A stretch of 64,000 nt of DNA from Micromonospora sp. LH3U1. GTDB taxonomy: Bacteria; Actinomycetota; Actinomycetes; Mycobacteriales; Micromonosporaceae. Shown one piece after another: positions 29,867 through 38,069 of this stretch. The stretch lies in the NCBI RefSeq assembly GCF_028475105.1, contig NZ_CP116936.1:2232001-2296000 (forward strand), written 5' to 3'. The position numbers and the translations under genes are program-made. Position 1 is the stretch's first letter. Every line of letters begins with the position of its first letter. The notes beneath the pieces were generated by a model. That model made no database searches. It saw only the letters and a program-made list of their open reading frames with translations, and was not told where the DNA came from.

Positions 29867-30961
29867 GTGATCGAGATCGGTGCGCAGGTCGACCTGTCCC
29901 ACCCGCCCGACCGGGTCTGGCTCGCATTGACCGATCGGACGTTGCTCGGCCGGTGGTTCGCCGAGGCCGAGATGGTGGAGGGCGTACGGGACCGGCTGCT
30001 GCTGCACTCGGCCGGGCTGCCCGGCTTCGAAGCCAACGTCGAGGTCGAGGTGACCGAGCGGCAGGTGCCGGAACTCCTCGTGCTGGCCTGCGACGAGGCC
30101 GGCCGGCTCAGCGAGCTGACCTGCACGGTCACGGCCACGAAGCAGGGCTGCCGGCTGGAGGTACGGGAGGTCACCACGCACGGGGCGTGGTCCGCCGAGC
30201 AGCACGAACCACGCGAGCAGCAACTCCGGCAGGCGCTGACCGTGCGACTGCCCGCCATTCTCGACTGGGTCGCCTTCCAGCAGGTCGACCTGCGCCGCGA
30301 CGACGGCGGGATGACCACCGAACTACCGCTGATCGGGGCGTTCGGCAAGGGCCCCGCCCGCGCGCGTCGGCGTCGTCGCCGGATGGCCGCGGTGCTGGCC
30401 GGGGTGGTGGTCATCGGAGGACTGGCCGCGTGGGCCGCGTTCCCGGGTGACACGAACCAGAGCGCCGCGCCGCCCGCGTCGCCGTCGCCGTCGCCCTCCG
30501 TGACGGCCGCCGCGCCTATCGACACGCCGACGGCGACGACCTCGGTACGCCCCTCACGGACGGCCGCGTCGGCGACCGCCCGACCGAGCCGGAGTCCGTC
30601 GGCGAAGCCGTCGCGCACCCCCGAGTCGGCGCCCCCGCCCCCGCCTCCGCTGCCGCTGACCGCCAGCTACGACACCGACTCCAGCCGGCTGTTCGGCTAC
30701 ACCGGCGAAGTGGTGGTCGGCAACCCCGCGGGCACACCCGTGGGGGGCTGGGTCGTGGTGGTCAACCTCGCCGACGGCAGCACTGTCGACGACGTCGACG
30801 GCGCGGACTGGCGACAGAATGGGCAGACGGTCACCTTCACCGGGGCGGCCGTGCCGGCCGGAGGGTCGCAGACGTTCCGCTTCGACGTCCGCGACAACCG
30901 GCCGAAGGCCAGGGAACCGGAGACCTGCACCGTGAGCGGTAACCCCTGTACCGGCCTCTGA
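29867..30961 (+). CDS. SRPBCC-domain / transmembrane / CBM2-like fusion protein
   Basis: A protein of 364 residues with an unusual layout. Residues 1-145 form an SRPBCC (AHSA1/START-like) domain ('PPDRVWLALTDRTLLGRWF', then 'LTVRLPAILDWVAF'). Then come eight arginines in 166-172, one membrane helix (about 173-192), a Ser/Pro/Thr linker (198-262), and a C-terminal beta-sandwich (264-341) resembling a family 2 carbohydrate-binding module ('GYTGEVVVGNPAGTPVGGW', W315, 'VPAGGSQTFRFDV'). Two cysteines at the end (C354, C361) may pair. By the positive-inside rule the SRPBCC part is cytoplasmic and the CBM2-like part outside. TAGAGT 6 bases before GTG 29867 marks a leaderless mRNA. Function is unknown. 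Confidence 0.85.
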   Translation: MIEIGAQVDLSHPPDRVWLALTDRTLLGRWFAEAEMVEGVRDRLLLHSAGLPGFEANVEVEVTERQVPELLVLACDEAGRLSELTCTVTATKQGCRLEVREVTTHGAWSAEQHEPREQQLRQALTVRLPAILDWVAFQQVDLRRDDGGMTTELPLIGAFGKGPARARRRRRRMAAVLAGVVVIGGLAAWAAFPGDTNQSAAPPASPSPSPSVTAAAPIDTPTATTSVRPSRTAASATARPSRSPSAKPSRTPESAPPPPPPLPLTASYDTDSSRLFGYTGEVVVGNPAGTPVGGWVVVVNLADGSTVDDVDGADWRQNGQTVTFTGAAVPAGGSQTFRFDVRDNRPKAREPETCTVSGNPCTGL

Positions 30962-30975
30962 CCTAGGCTGCCGTC

Positions 30976-31632
30976 ATGGCACTGCTGCACCGCGCGACCC
31001 TGCGCCCCACGAAGCTCGATCTGCTGGCAGCCTGGCTGCCCGGCCGACCCTGGTTCGCCGGGCCGACCGGCGTCTCCGCAGCGCCGGCCGGCGTCGATGT
31101 GGTGAGCCGGGCCGCTTACCGCTTCGACGACCCGGCCGGCGAGGTCGGTATCGAGACGATGCTGGTCGGCGTCGCGGACGGGCCGGTCCATCAGGTTCCG
31201 CTCACCTACCGCGCCGCGCCGCTCGACGGTGCCGACGACTGGCTGGTCGGCACCACCGAGCATTCGGTGCTCGGCCCGCGTTGGGTGTACGACGGCTGCG
31301 TCGACCCGGTGTACGTCGCCGCGCTCGCGCACGCGATCCTCACCGGCAGCGGCCAGGCCGAGCAGTACGTCGAGGTCGACGGCCGGCGGGAACTGCGTGA
31401 GCCGACGGTGACGGTCGTCGTCAGCGGCGCTGGCGACCTCGACGTGCCCCCGGTCGGCGCCGTGCGACGGGTGGTCGACGAGGATCGCACGCTCATCGAC
31501 ACCGATTCCGTCGAGCTGGTCGTCGTCCGCCGGCCCGGCGCCGGGGCCGACGGGGCAGCCGGGGTCACCCTGAGCGGCAGGTGGGACGGTCAGCCGACGA
31601 CCGTGCCGCTGGCGTACGCCAAAAGGCTCTGA
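30976..31632 (+). CDS. Stand-alone maltokinase N-terminal cap-like protein
   Basis: A protein of 218 residues resembling the Mak N-terminal cap domain ('LLAAWLPGRPWFAG', 'EVGIETMLVGVADG', 'YRAAPLDGADDWLVGTTEHS'). In maltokinase this domain precedes the kinase that makes maltose-1-phosphate for the GlgE pathway. The kinase part is absent here, and no maltokinase or GlgE gene is nearby. TAGGCT lies 6 bases before ATG 30976, so translation is leaderless. It begins 14 bases after the SRPBCC fusion gene but with its own promoter. It may bind sugar or a protein partner. Confidence 0.75.
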   Translation: MALLHRATLRPTKLDLLAAWLPGRPWFAGPTGVSAAPAGVDVVSRAAYRFDDPAGEVGIETMLVGVADGPVHQVPLTYRAAPLDGADDWLVGTTEHSVLGPRWVYDGCVDPVYVAALAHAILTGSGQAEQYVEVDGRRELREPTVTVVVSGAGDLDVPPVGAVRRVVDEDRTLIDTDSVELVVVRRPGAGADGAAGVTLSGRWDGQPTTVPLAYAKRL

Positions 31633-31652
31633 CCTGCGCGTGCCTTGAGTGT

Positions 31653-31688
31653 GCGGTGGGCGGCCCGAAGGTTCGGACCGCCCACCGC
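31653..31688. terminator. Bidirectional terminator between convergent genes
   Basis: A 17-bp stem with one mismatch (31653-31669 with 31672-31688) and a 2-base loop, between the cap-domain gene (ends 31632) and the leftward glycosidase gene (ends 31691). Confidence 0.8.
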
Positions 31689-31690
31689 GT

Positions 31691-33727
31691 TCACCACTGC
31701 GCCGGAGGCGGGGGCGGCGACACGGGTGGCCGGTCGTCGCAGGTGATGGTGTTGGGCAGCAGCCACGGAGCGAGCCATCCGCCGTCGTTACCGCCCAGGT
31801 CGGTCAGGGTGAATTCCGAACCGGCCGGGGTGAAGTGGAACGAACCGCAGTTGTTGACCCCGACCGCTCCCACGTTGCGGGCGTCCACGTTGGCGAACGA
31901 GGCGGACCCCGCCGAGCGGGCGCTGACCACCGAGGTGCCGGTGCCGTCGACCCGGATGTCCCGGAACTGCACGTTGTTGATCGAGTAGAGGTCCTTCACC
32001 GGCCAGTCGCTGACCAGCATGATCGCGTTGTACGTGCTGTCGAGGTATGCGTCGCCGGTCACCTGGATGCTCGCGTCGATGCTCCGGTCCAAGGCGAAGA
32101 TCCAGATCGCGCCCAGCCCGATGTTCCAGTTCAGCTCGTACGTGCCGGCGCGGGCCGTGGTGTTGTTGGTGATCCGCAGGTGCCCGGTGAACGGTTCCGC
32201 GCCGAAGCGGGAACCGGCGTGGATGCCGCTGCCCTCGCGAACCGGATCGGCGATGAGGTTGTGCGAGACGGTGGTGTCCGTGCCGCCGTAGATGGCGATG
32301 CCGTTGGCCAGGGTCGGTGACTGCACGGTGTTGTGGTCGAAGGTGTTCCGCGCATTGGCCGTCTTCTCCGACCACATGGCCAGGCCGTCGTCGCCGGTGT
32401 TGCGGACGAAGTTGTGTGCCACGACGGAGTCGGTCACACCGGTGTGGAAGTTGAGCGCGTCGGCGATCTGGTCGACGATGATGTTGTTGGTGACCCGGAC
32501 GTTCCGCATCGGCCCGTCGAACCACAGACCGGCCTTGGTGTGCTGCACGTAGAGCCCGTCGATGGTCGAGTCGCTCATCGCACCACCGACCGCGTTGACC
32601 TGGTCGGTGTCGATGCGCTCCCGGACGTCTCCCGCGATGGTGAAGCCGGAGAGGTGGACGTTGCGGCTGCCGCCGTCGGCGGCGTCCCGGCCGTAGAACC
32701 CGACGCCGGTGTGCACCGAGCCGTCCGGCGCGGGCGTCGGCAGGGCGACCTCGCGGCCCTTGATGATGGTGTACCAGTTGCCGGCGCCCTCGATGGTCAC
32801 GTCGTCGACGATGATGTGCCGGTTGACCTGGTAGGTGCCTGGCGGGATGTACACCTTCAGGTGGGTGCGCCGGGCGAAGGCGATGGCCCGGTCCAGTGCG
32901 TCGGCGGAGTCCCGCCGGCCGGTGGGGTCGGCGCCGAAGGCCAGCACGTTCGCCGCGAGCAACCGGATGCGCGGCGGCGCGACCAGTTCGGAGTCGAGCA
33001 GGTCGATGACGGTCCAGGCGGCGGCGCTGCCGGGCGGCGCGGTGAGCCGGATCTTGTCACCGGCCCGGTAGGTGCGTCCAAGCAGGAGTCGCTGCTCGTC
33101 GTAGAAGTGGGTGGGCCGGAACGGCGTGCTGATGCTCGGGAACGGCGTGGTGGCCGACGGCACGCACTGGCACTCGGTGATCCACCAGTCCGGGTGCAGC
33201 AGCCCGGCCCGGGGGTCGTTCGAGAACGGGTACTGGTTGTAGAGCCACGAGTACTGCGACGTCAGCGTCATGGTGCGCACGTGCTTGCCGTTGGCCGCGA
33301 CCCGCAGCGGCGCCGTGATCCCACCGCCCTGCGGCGCGTCCGGGATGCTGTACCGCACGGTGATCGCGTTCGTCGCGCTGGGCAGGACGAACTCCACGTA
33401 CTCGCCGGGGGTGAGCCGGACCGCCCGGCGGCCGGAGGCCTCCGCCGGCAGCGTGTAGGCGGACCGGTCGGGCCCGATGATCTCGCCGGTGGTGCGGGCG
33501 TTCTCGGCCTCCTGCTCGACGAAGTCGACGTCCGCGCCGCGCCCGGCGACCAGCGCCGGGTCGAGAGCGGCACGGGTGACCACCGGCGCCGCGCCGGAGG
33601 ACGCGGGTGGGCCGGCGACGGCCACGGCGGGGCCGATGACCAGCAGGGTGAGGCCGGTCGCGAGCGCGGCTGTGGTGGCGGCCGGCCGGCCTGGGCGTCC
33701 CCGCGCCGGCATGATGGTCCGAAACAT
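31691..33727 (-). CDS. Secreted right-handed beta-helix glycosidase, GH87-like
   Basis: A protein of 678 residues. The signal peptide is about 1-38. An N-terminal CBM35-like beta domain (about 55-225) precedes a right-handed parallel beta-helix that starts with the pectate-lyase-type 'RDSADALDRAIAFARR' and 'VYIPPGTYQVNRHIIV'. The helix includes 'RNTGDDGLAMWSE' (acidic pair near 446), the kind of active-site stretch seen in mycodextranases and alpha-1,3-glucanases of GH87. It ends in a Pro-rich tail. It probably cleaves alpha-1,3-glucan or a related polysaccharide outside the cell. ATG 33727 has 'cgaggagggtcaccg' before it. Family assignment within beta-helix enzymes is tentative. Confidence 0.75.
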   Translation of the reverse strand: MFRTIMPARGRPGRPAATTAALATGLTLLVIGPAVAVAGPPASSGAAPVVTRAALDPALVAGRGADVDFVEQEAENARTTGEIIGPDRSAYTLPAEASGRRAVRLTPGEYVEFVLPSATNAITVRYSIPDAPQGGGITAPLRVAANGKHVRTMTLTSQYSWLYNQYPFSNDPRAGLLHPDWWITECQCVPSATTPFPSISTPFRPTHFYDEQRLLLGRTYRAGDKIRLTAPPGSAAAWTVIDLLDSELVAPPRIRLLAANVLAFGADPTGRRDSADALDRAIAFARRTHLKVYIPPGTYQVNRHIIVDDVTIEGAGNWYTIIKGREVALPTPAPDGSVHTGVGFYGRDAADGGSRNVHLSGFTIAGDVRERIDTDQVNAVGGAMSDSTIDGLYVQHTKAGLWFDGPMRNVRVTNNIIVDQIADALNFHTGVTDSVVAHNFVRNTGDDGLAMWSEKTANARNTFDHNTVQSPTLANGIAIYGGTDTTVSHNLIADPVREGSGIHAGSRFGAEPFTGHLRITNNTTARAGTYELNWNIGLGAIWIFALDRSIDASIQVTGDAYLDSTYNAIMLVSDWPVKDLYSINNVQFRDIRVDGTGTSVVSARSAGSASFANVDARNVGAVGVNNCGSFHFTPAGSEFTLTDLGGNDGGWLAPWLLPNTITCDDRPPVSPPPPPAQW

Positions 33728-33946
33728 CGGTGACCCTCCTCGGTGGGTGGTGGTGGGAGGTCCGCCCGGCGCCCCCGACGCCCGACATTGATCGTCATGA
33801 TGCCAGCACCGAACACTGCGTTGCAAGACAACAATCGAACAGCGAAAAGAACCGACAATCAGGCCGCAAGAAATGGACGGTTGTCGAGTTGAGGTGGCGC
33901 GCGTCGCCTGCCCCCAGCCGCTCACGGCCGGCGTAGGCTGGTCCGC

Positions 33947-35044
33947 GTGGATCAAGAAGACCGAATCGCCCTGTTCCTCGACTACGAAAACCTCGCGTTG
34001 GGCGCGCGCGACCACCGTGGCGGCGCGGCCTTCGACTTCCGGCCCATCGCCGACGCGCTGGCCGAACGAGGTCGGGTGGTGGTCCGCCGGGCATACGCCG
34101 ACTGGTCCTACTTCGACGAGGACCGCCGGATGCTCACCCGGTCCCACGTCGAGCTGATCGAGATCCCGCAACGGATGGGCGCGTCCCGTAAGAACGCCGC
34201 CGACATCAAGATGGCCGTCGACGCGATCGAGTTGGCGTTCGAGCGCGACTACATCTCCACGTTCGTGATCTGCAGTGGAGACAGCGACTTCACCCCCCTG
34301 GTGCACAAGCTTCGCGAGCTGAACAAGCGGGTCATCGGCGTCGGAGTCGAGGGGTCGACGTCTGCGCTGCTCCCGCCGGCGTGCGACGAGTTCCTCTACT
34401 ACGACCGGCTGGAGGGTGTCGACATCCCGCCAACCCGCAGCCGGCGCGGGCGCCCGACCCGCCAGGCCGGTCCGGACCAGCGCCCGCCCGAGCCGGAGCA
34501 GGAGCTTGAGCGGGAGCCGGAGGTCGACCTGCGACCCGCCGGCGAGGAGCCCGGACGGGACGTGGACGCACTCGCCGTGCTGGTCGCCCAGACGGTGGCA
34601 GGGCTGCAGGGCAGCGCCAACGGCGAGGTCACCGCGTCCCGGCTCAAGCGCACCCTGCTCCGCAAGGACCCGACGTTCAGCGAGTCCGACTACGGTTTCC
34701 GTACCTTCGGTGAGCTGCTGCGGCACCTCGCCGAGCACAACGTGATCGAGCTGGCCGAAGGCCCCGCGAAGGGTGACCCCGAGGTCTCACTGCCCGAGCA
34801 CGGCGACCGGGAGGTGGCCTTCGGCCTGCTCCGTGGCGTGGTGGCGGATCTCGGCAGCAGCGGAAACCCGGTGGCGCTGTCCGGGTTGAAGAACCAGTTG
34901 CGCCGGGCGCGGCCCGACTTCAGCGAGAAGAAGCTCGGCTATCGCAGCTTCCTCCAGTTTTGCAAGGCCGCCGCCACGGGTGGAGTGGTCGACCTTCGAT
35001 GGAGCCCCGAAGCCGACGACTACCTACTCACCACGCAGGGGTGA
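33947..35044 (+). CDS. NYN-domain nuclease-like protein with two OST-HTH/LOTUS domains
   Basis: A protein of 365 residues. The NYN (PIN-like) domain (about 5-155) retains the acidic metal-site residues: D12 in 'FLDYENLALG', D86 in 'AADIKMAVD' and D112/D114 in 'ICSGDSDFTPL'. A charged linker (163-200) leads to two OST-HTH/LOTUS winged helices (about 205-275 and 288-362), which share the 'FSESDYGFRTFGELLRHL' / 'FSEKKLGYRSFLQFCK' pattern. NYN domains cut RNA; LOTUS domains bind RNA, G-quadruplexes or proteins. TAGGCT lies 7 bases before GTG 33947 (leaderless). It is divergent from the glycosidase; RNA processing is an inference from the domains. Confidence 0.88.
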   Translation: MDQEDRIALFLDYENLALGARDHRGGAAFDFRPIADALAERGRVVVRRAYADWSYFDEDRRMLTRSHVELIEIPQRMGASRKNAADIKMAVDAIELAFERDYISTFVICSGDSDFTPLVHKLRELNKRVIGVGVEGSTSALLPPACDEFLYYDRLEGVDIPPTRSRRGRPTRQAGPDQRPPEPEQELEREPEVDLRPAGEEPGRDVDALAVLVAQTVAGLQGSANGEVTASRLKRTLLRKDPTFSESDYGFRTFGELLRHLAEHNVIELAEGPAKGDPEVSLPEHGDREVAFGLLRGVVADLGSSGNPVALSGLKNQLRRARPDFSEKKLGYRSFLQFCKAAATGGVVDLRWSPEADDYLLTTQG

Positions 35045-35313
35045 GCCCGTTCACCCTGGGTGACGTCCAGAAACCGCAGAGTGCGGCTCGCCACACCGCA
35101 GGCCCTCGGAGCAGACGCGCTGATCACCCTCGCCGGTGTGCTCAACGGTATGTGAATTGCACCCTGATTCGTTACTCAGGACGGGAAGGGGCCGCCGTCG
35201 CGGTTCCTCCCCGTCAACGCATAGGTCGAAGTGCGCCTGAATTACGGCTATCGCCCTGGTATCCACCCAGCTGCGCCGTACCCTCGGCGCAAAAATTGCT
35301 ATACGGTCGGCGA

Positions 35314-35535
35314 ATGAAGGTCGAGGAGCATTGGTGGAACGGAGACACGACTCCGCGCGGACGGCGGGACGTGTACATCCGTACTGACGGGCAGGGTTGG
35401 GAGGTCCGCGCCCAGATCGGTGGGGCGTCGGGTCGTGAGCGGGTGCAGCAGTGCCCCAGCCGGGCCTCGGCGGCCATTCTCGCCGACGCGTGGCGCGGCA
35501 CTCACCCTTCCTGGCGCGAGCTGAAGCAGCGCTGA
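35314..35535 (+). CDS. Small hypothetical protein, 73 residues
   Basis: Begins 'MKVEEHWWNGDTTPRGRRD' and contains 'VYIRTDGQGWEVRAQIGG' and 'SRASAAILADAWRG'. It is soluble and basic, with a likely small beta-sheet and one helix. TACGGT is 6 bases before ATG 35314 without a ribosome site, the leaderless pattern common in this window, which supports the start. No family is recognised. It is isolated, with 269 non-coding bases before it. Confidence 0.7.
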   Translation: MKVEEHWWNGDTTPRGRRDVYIRTDGQGWEVRAQIGGASGRERVQQCPSRASAAILADAWRGTHPSWRELKQR

Positions 35536-35539
35536 TCCG

Positions 35540-35583
35540 GCACCGGGCCGGGCCGGCAACGCTCCTGGGCTCCAGCCCGGTGC
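35540..35583. terminator. Candidate hairpin after the 73-residue gene
   Basis: A 9-bp stem GCACCGGGC/GCCCGGTGC (35540-35548 with 35575-35583) with a long 26-base loop, 4 bases after the stop codon. The loop length makes it weaker than the other terminators here. Confidence 0.35.
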
Positions 35584-35611
35584 GCTCCCCGGCCGGCCCG
35601 GCGCTCGGTTC

Positions 35612-35833
35612 TCACCCCGCCGCAGGCATTACCTGCCACCGCTCGTAGGTCACCGCTCCTGAAACATGACGGCGCGGCATCTGCCACAACTGCCGACGCC
35701 CAATCATGCCGTGCCGCGAGCAGTTGTCGCGGCCCTTGCACTCCACGCATCCGCCTGCACGCCAAGGCGTGCCAAGAGTCCGACTCCCGTGAGCGTCGAG
35801 TTCGCGCCAGGGGAACACCCGCCGTGTTGACAT
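35612..35833 (-). CDS. Small Cys/His-containing hypothetical protein
   Basis: A protein of 73 residues, basic and Trp-rich, with 'CVECKGRDNCSRH', a possible zinc-binding C-x2-C-x5-C-x2-H cluster, and ending 'ERWQVMPAAG'. ATG 35833 has only a weak ribosome site. The frame was chosen because its composition looks protein-like and it carries the metal motif; overlapping frames on both strands look random. It converges on the 73-residue gene at 35314. It could still be a chance frame in a slightly AT-richer intergenic region. Confidence 0.45.
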   Translation of the reverse strand: MSTRRVFPWRELDAHGSRTLGTPWRAGGCVECKGRDNCSRHGMIGRRQLWQMPRRHVSGAVTYERWQVMPAAG

Positions 35834-35902
35834 GATTGCTTGCGTCTCGTGTGCCCGGGGTCAGTCGGGGTAATCCGCCGGGGCGTTCGATGGAGGTCGC
35901 TC

Positions 35903-36073
35903 ATGTCCCAGGGTCGTGACGAGGAGAACCCGAGGATCGACGAGGAGGTCCGGGCTGCCGAGCGGCAGCTCGCCAGCCTCTCCGGCCAGCCTGACGACGC
36001 GCTGACCGACGAGGACGCCCGAGTCCCGGACGACGCCCCCTCCGAGCAATCTTCCGAGCAGGACGCCTCCTGA
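35903..36073 (+). CDS. Small acidic protein, 56 residues
   Basis: Begins 'MSQGRDEENPRIDEEVRAA' and ends 'EQSSEQDAS': very acidic, Gln/Ser/Asp-rich, no cysteine or hydrophobic core, so probably disordered. GGAGG at 35892-35896 sits 6 bases before ATG 35903, which is good support for translation. In composition it resembles the acidic 90-residue protein at 24863, but without its repeat. Function is unknown. Confidence 0.7.
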   Translation: MSQGRDEENPRIDEEVRAAERQLASLSGQPDDALTDEDARVPDDAPSEQSSEQDAS

Positions 36074-36146
36074 GCGGCGTCGTGAAAGGCGCGTCAATCA
36101 AACCGGCGAGATCCCTGCACGCAGGTCCCTTCCAGGAACGCCCCGC

Positions 36147-36215
36147 CGATCTTGCAGTTTCGGTCGCCGAGATGCGTGGAATGTCCCCTAAGTCGCGGCA
36201 GTAAGTGCAAGATCG
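36147..36215. repeat. REP-like palindromic intergenic element
   Basis: Ends in perfect 10-bp inverted repeats CGATCTTGCA (36147-36156) and TGCAAGATCG (36206-36215) around 49 bases. The AT-rich ends differ from the surroundings. It lies between the acidic small gene and the convergent oxidoreductase gene. The shape is that of a short interspersed palindromic repeat or tiny MITE remnant. No target-site duplication is obvious. Confidence 0.5.
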
Positions 36216-36240
36216 CGGGTCGGGGGTGGGGGTGGGGCGG

Positions 36241-37302
36241 TTAGGCGGTTGGGACTGGCAGCACGACGCCCTCGGCCGCTGACCGGTGTGCCAACTCGAT
36301 CAACTCGACCGTGGCGACCGAGTCGCGCGGGTCCACGGGCATCGGCGTGCCGTCGCGCAAGGCCGTCGCCACCTGCGCGTAGAAGCTCTGGTACGCGCCG
36401 GGCTCGGTCGGCACCGGCCGCAGCTCACCGTCGACGCCGAGCATGCCGTAGCGCTCCGGCGGGACCTCGCCCCAGCCCGGCTGGCCCGGACGGCCGCCGT
36501 CGTGCAGCGCCGCCTCCTGCACGTCCAGCCCGTACGTCGTGTAGCCGGCCCGGTCGCCCAGCACCCGCAGCCGGGGCCCGAGTTGAGCGGTCACCGCGCC
36601 CATCCACAGGTGGGAGTGCACCCCGTTGGCGTGGGTCAACGCCACGAAGGCGTCGTCGTCGACAGCCGCACCGGCGCGGCGACGGTCCACCTCCGCGTAG
36701 ACGCGATCGACCCGGCCGAACAGCTGCACCGCCTGGTCAACGAGGTGTGCGCCGAGGTCGAAGAGGGCACCGCCGGCCTCGTCCGGACCGGCGAGCTCCC
36801 GCCAGCCCGGCTTGATCGTCGGACGGAAACGCTCGAACCGGGACTCGAAGCGCAGCACCTGCCCCAGCTCGCCCTGCTCGACCAGCCGGCGGGCGGTGAG
36901 GAAGTCACCATCCCAGCGCCGGTTCTGGAACACCGTCAACGGCACCCCACGCTCGGTCGCCTCGTCGACAAGCGCGCGGCCTTCCTCGGCGGTCGGGGAG
37001 AGGGGCTTGTCGACGACGACCGGCAGGCCGGCGGCGAGTGCCGCCCGGGCCATCGGCACGTGCTGCCGGTTCGGCGTCGCCACCACGACCAGGTCCAACG
37101 CGTCCGGCGTACGCCACAGCTCGTCGGCGTCGTCGACCAGGCGGGCGTCGGGGTGCTGCTGCCGGGCCTGCTCGCGCCGCTGCGGATCGCGGGTCACGAT
37201 GGCGTCGAGCCGTAGCCCGGCGGTCGCGGCGATCAGCGGTGCGTGGAACACCCGGCCCGCCAACCCGTACCCCAGCAGACCGACCCGCAGCGCCTCCGCC
37301 AT
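36241..37302 (-). CDS. Gfo/Idh/MocA-family oxidoreductase
   Basis: A protein of 353 residues. The Rossmann domain begins 'VGLLGYGLAGRVFHAPLI', followed by 'VVVATPNRQH' and the conserved 'VVDKPLSPTAEEG', where most relatives have EKP. The C-terminal alpha/beta domain has 'GGALFDLGAHLVDQAVQLFG', containing the usual active-site D and H. These enzymes oxidise or reduce sugars, inositols or similar with NAD(P). ATG 37302 follows GGGG. It converges with the small acidic gene and is followed upstream by the response regulator; it could be read on from the two-component operon, but a 100-base gap separates them. Confidence 0.88.
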   Translation of the reverse strand: MAEALRVGLLGYGLAGRVFHAPLIAATAGLRLDAIVTRDPQRREQARQQHPDARLVDDADELWRTPDALDLVVVATPNRQHVPMARAALAAGLPVVVDKPLSPTAEEGRALVDEATERGVPLTVFQNRRWDGDFLTARRLVEQGELGQVLRFESRFERFRPTIKPGWRELAGPDEAGGALFDLGAHLVDQAVQLFGRVDRVYAEVDRRRAGAAVDDDAFVALTHANGVHSHLWMGAVTAQLGPRLRVLGDRAGYTTYGLDVQEAALHDGGRPGQPGWGEVPPERYGMLGVDGELRPVPTEPGAYQSFYAQVATALRDGTPMPVDPRDSVATVELIELAHRSAAEGVVLPVPTA

Positions 37303-37403
37303 GCCGTACCCCTGTCTTCCCGGTCCGCGCCCTGAGTGACGGCGGTACCGCTGAGGGAAATCTACGCCCTGGGCGGTCCTGCCCGACCTCGGCCCGGCGC
37401 TGG

Positions 37404-38069
37404 TCAGCTCGCCGGATCGGCGCGCAGGTACGTGAGTACCGCGAGCACCCGACGGTTGGTGTCGTCGCTGGGCGGCAGGTCGAGCTTCAGCAGGATGTTG
37501 CCGACGTGCTTGCCGACCGCCGCCTCGCTGACGTACAGGCGGGCGGCGATCGACGCGTTGGACCGGCCCTCCGCGAGCAGCGCCAGCACCTCGCGTTCCC
37601 GAGTGGAGAGCGCGGCGAGCGGGTCGCGTGGCCGGTGTAGCAGTTGCCGGACCACGTCCGGGTCGATGGCGGTGCCGCCGGCGGTGACCCGGCGCAGCGT
37701 GTCGACGAACTCGGTGACCTCCGCCACCCGGTCCTTGAGCAGGTAGCCCACCCGCTGGCCGTCGCCGCTGTCCAGCAGCGCCGCCGCGTAGCCGGTCTGT
37801 ACGTACTGGCTGAGCACCACGACCGGCAGGTGGGGTCGTTCGGCGCGCAACGCGACGGCCGCGCGCAGCCCGTCGTCGCGGCGGCCCGGCGGCATCCGGA
37901 TGTCGGTCAGCACCAGGTCCGGTTGGTGTTCGCGCGCCGCGTCCAGCAGCTCGGGCGCGGTGCCGACGGCGGCGCACACCGCGAACTCGAAGCGGGTCAG
38001 CAAGGCCACCAGGCCCTCGCGCAGCAGCACCTCGTCCTCCGCGAGCACCACCCGGGTCACCGACGGCAC
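37404..38069 (-). CDS. NarL/LuxR-type response regulator
   Basis: A protein of 221 residues. The receiver domain has acidic residues E11/D12, phospho-acceptor D56 in 'DLVLTDIRMPP' and the conserved K in 'YLLKDR'. The C-terminal LuxR helix-turn-helix reads 'LSTREREVLALLAEGRSNAS'. GTG 38069 is preferred (GGAGC 5 bases before it). GTG 38060, which forms a GTGA overlap with the kinase stop, is the alternative. It is co-transcribed and overlaps with the sensor kinase gene. The target is unknown. Confidence 0.92.
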   Translation of the reverse strand: MPSVTRVVLAEDEVLLREGLVALLTRFEFAVCAAVGTAPELLDAAREHQPDLVLTDIRMPPGRRDDGLRAAVALRAERPHLPVVVLSQYVQTGYAAALLDSGDGQRVGYLLKDRVAEVTEFVDTLRRVTAGGTAIDPDVVRQLLHRPRDPLAALSTREREVLALLAEGRSNASIAARLYVSEAAVGKHVGNILLKLDLPPSDDTNRRVLAVLTYLRADPAS

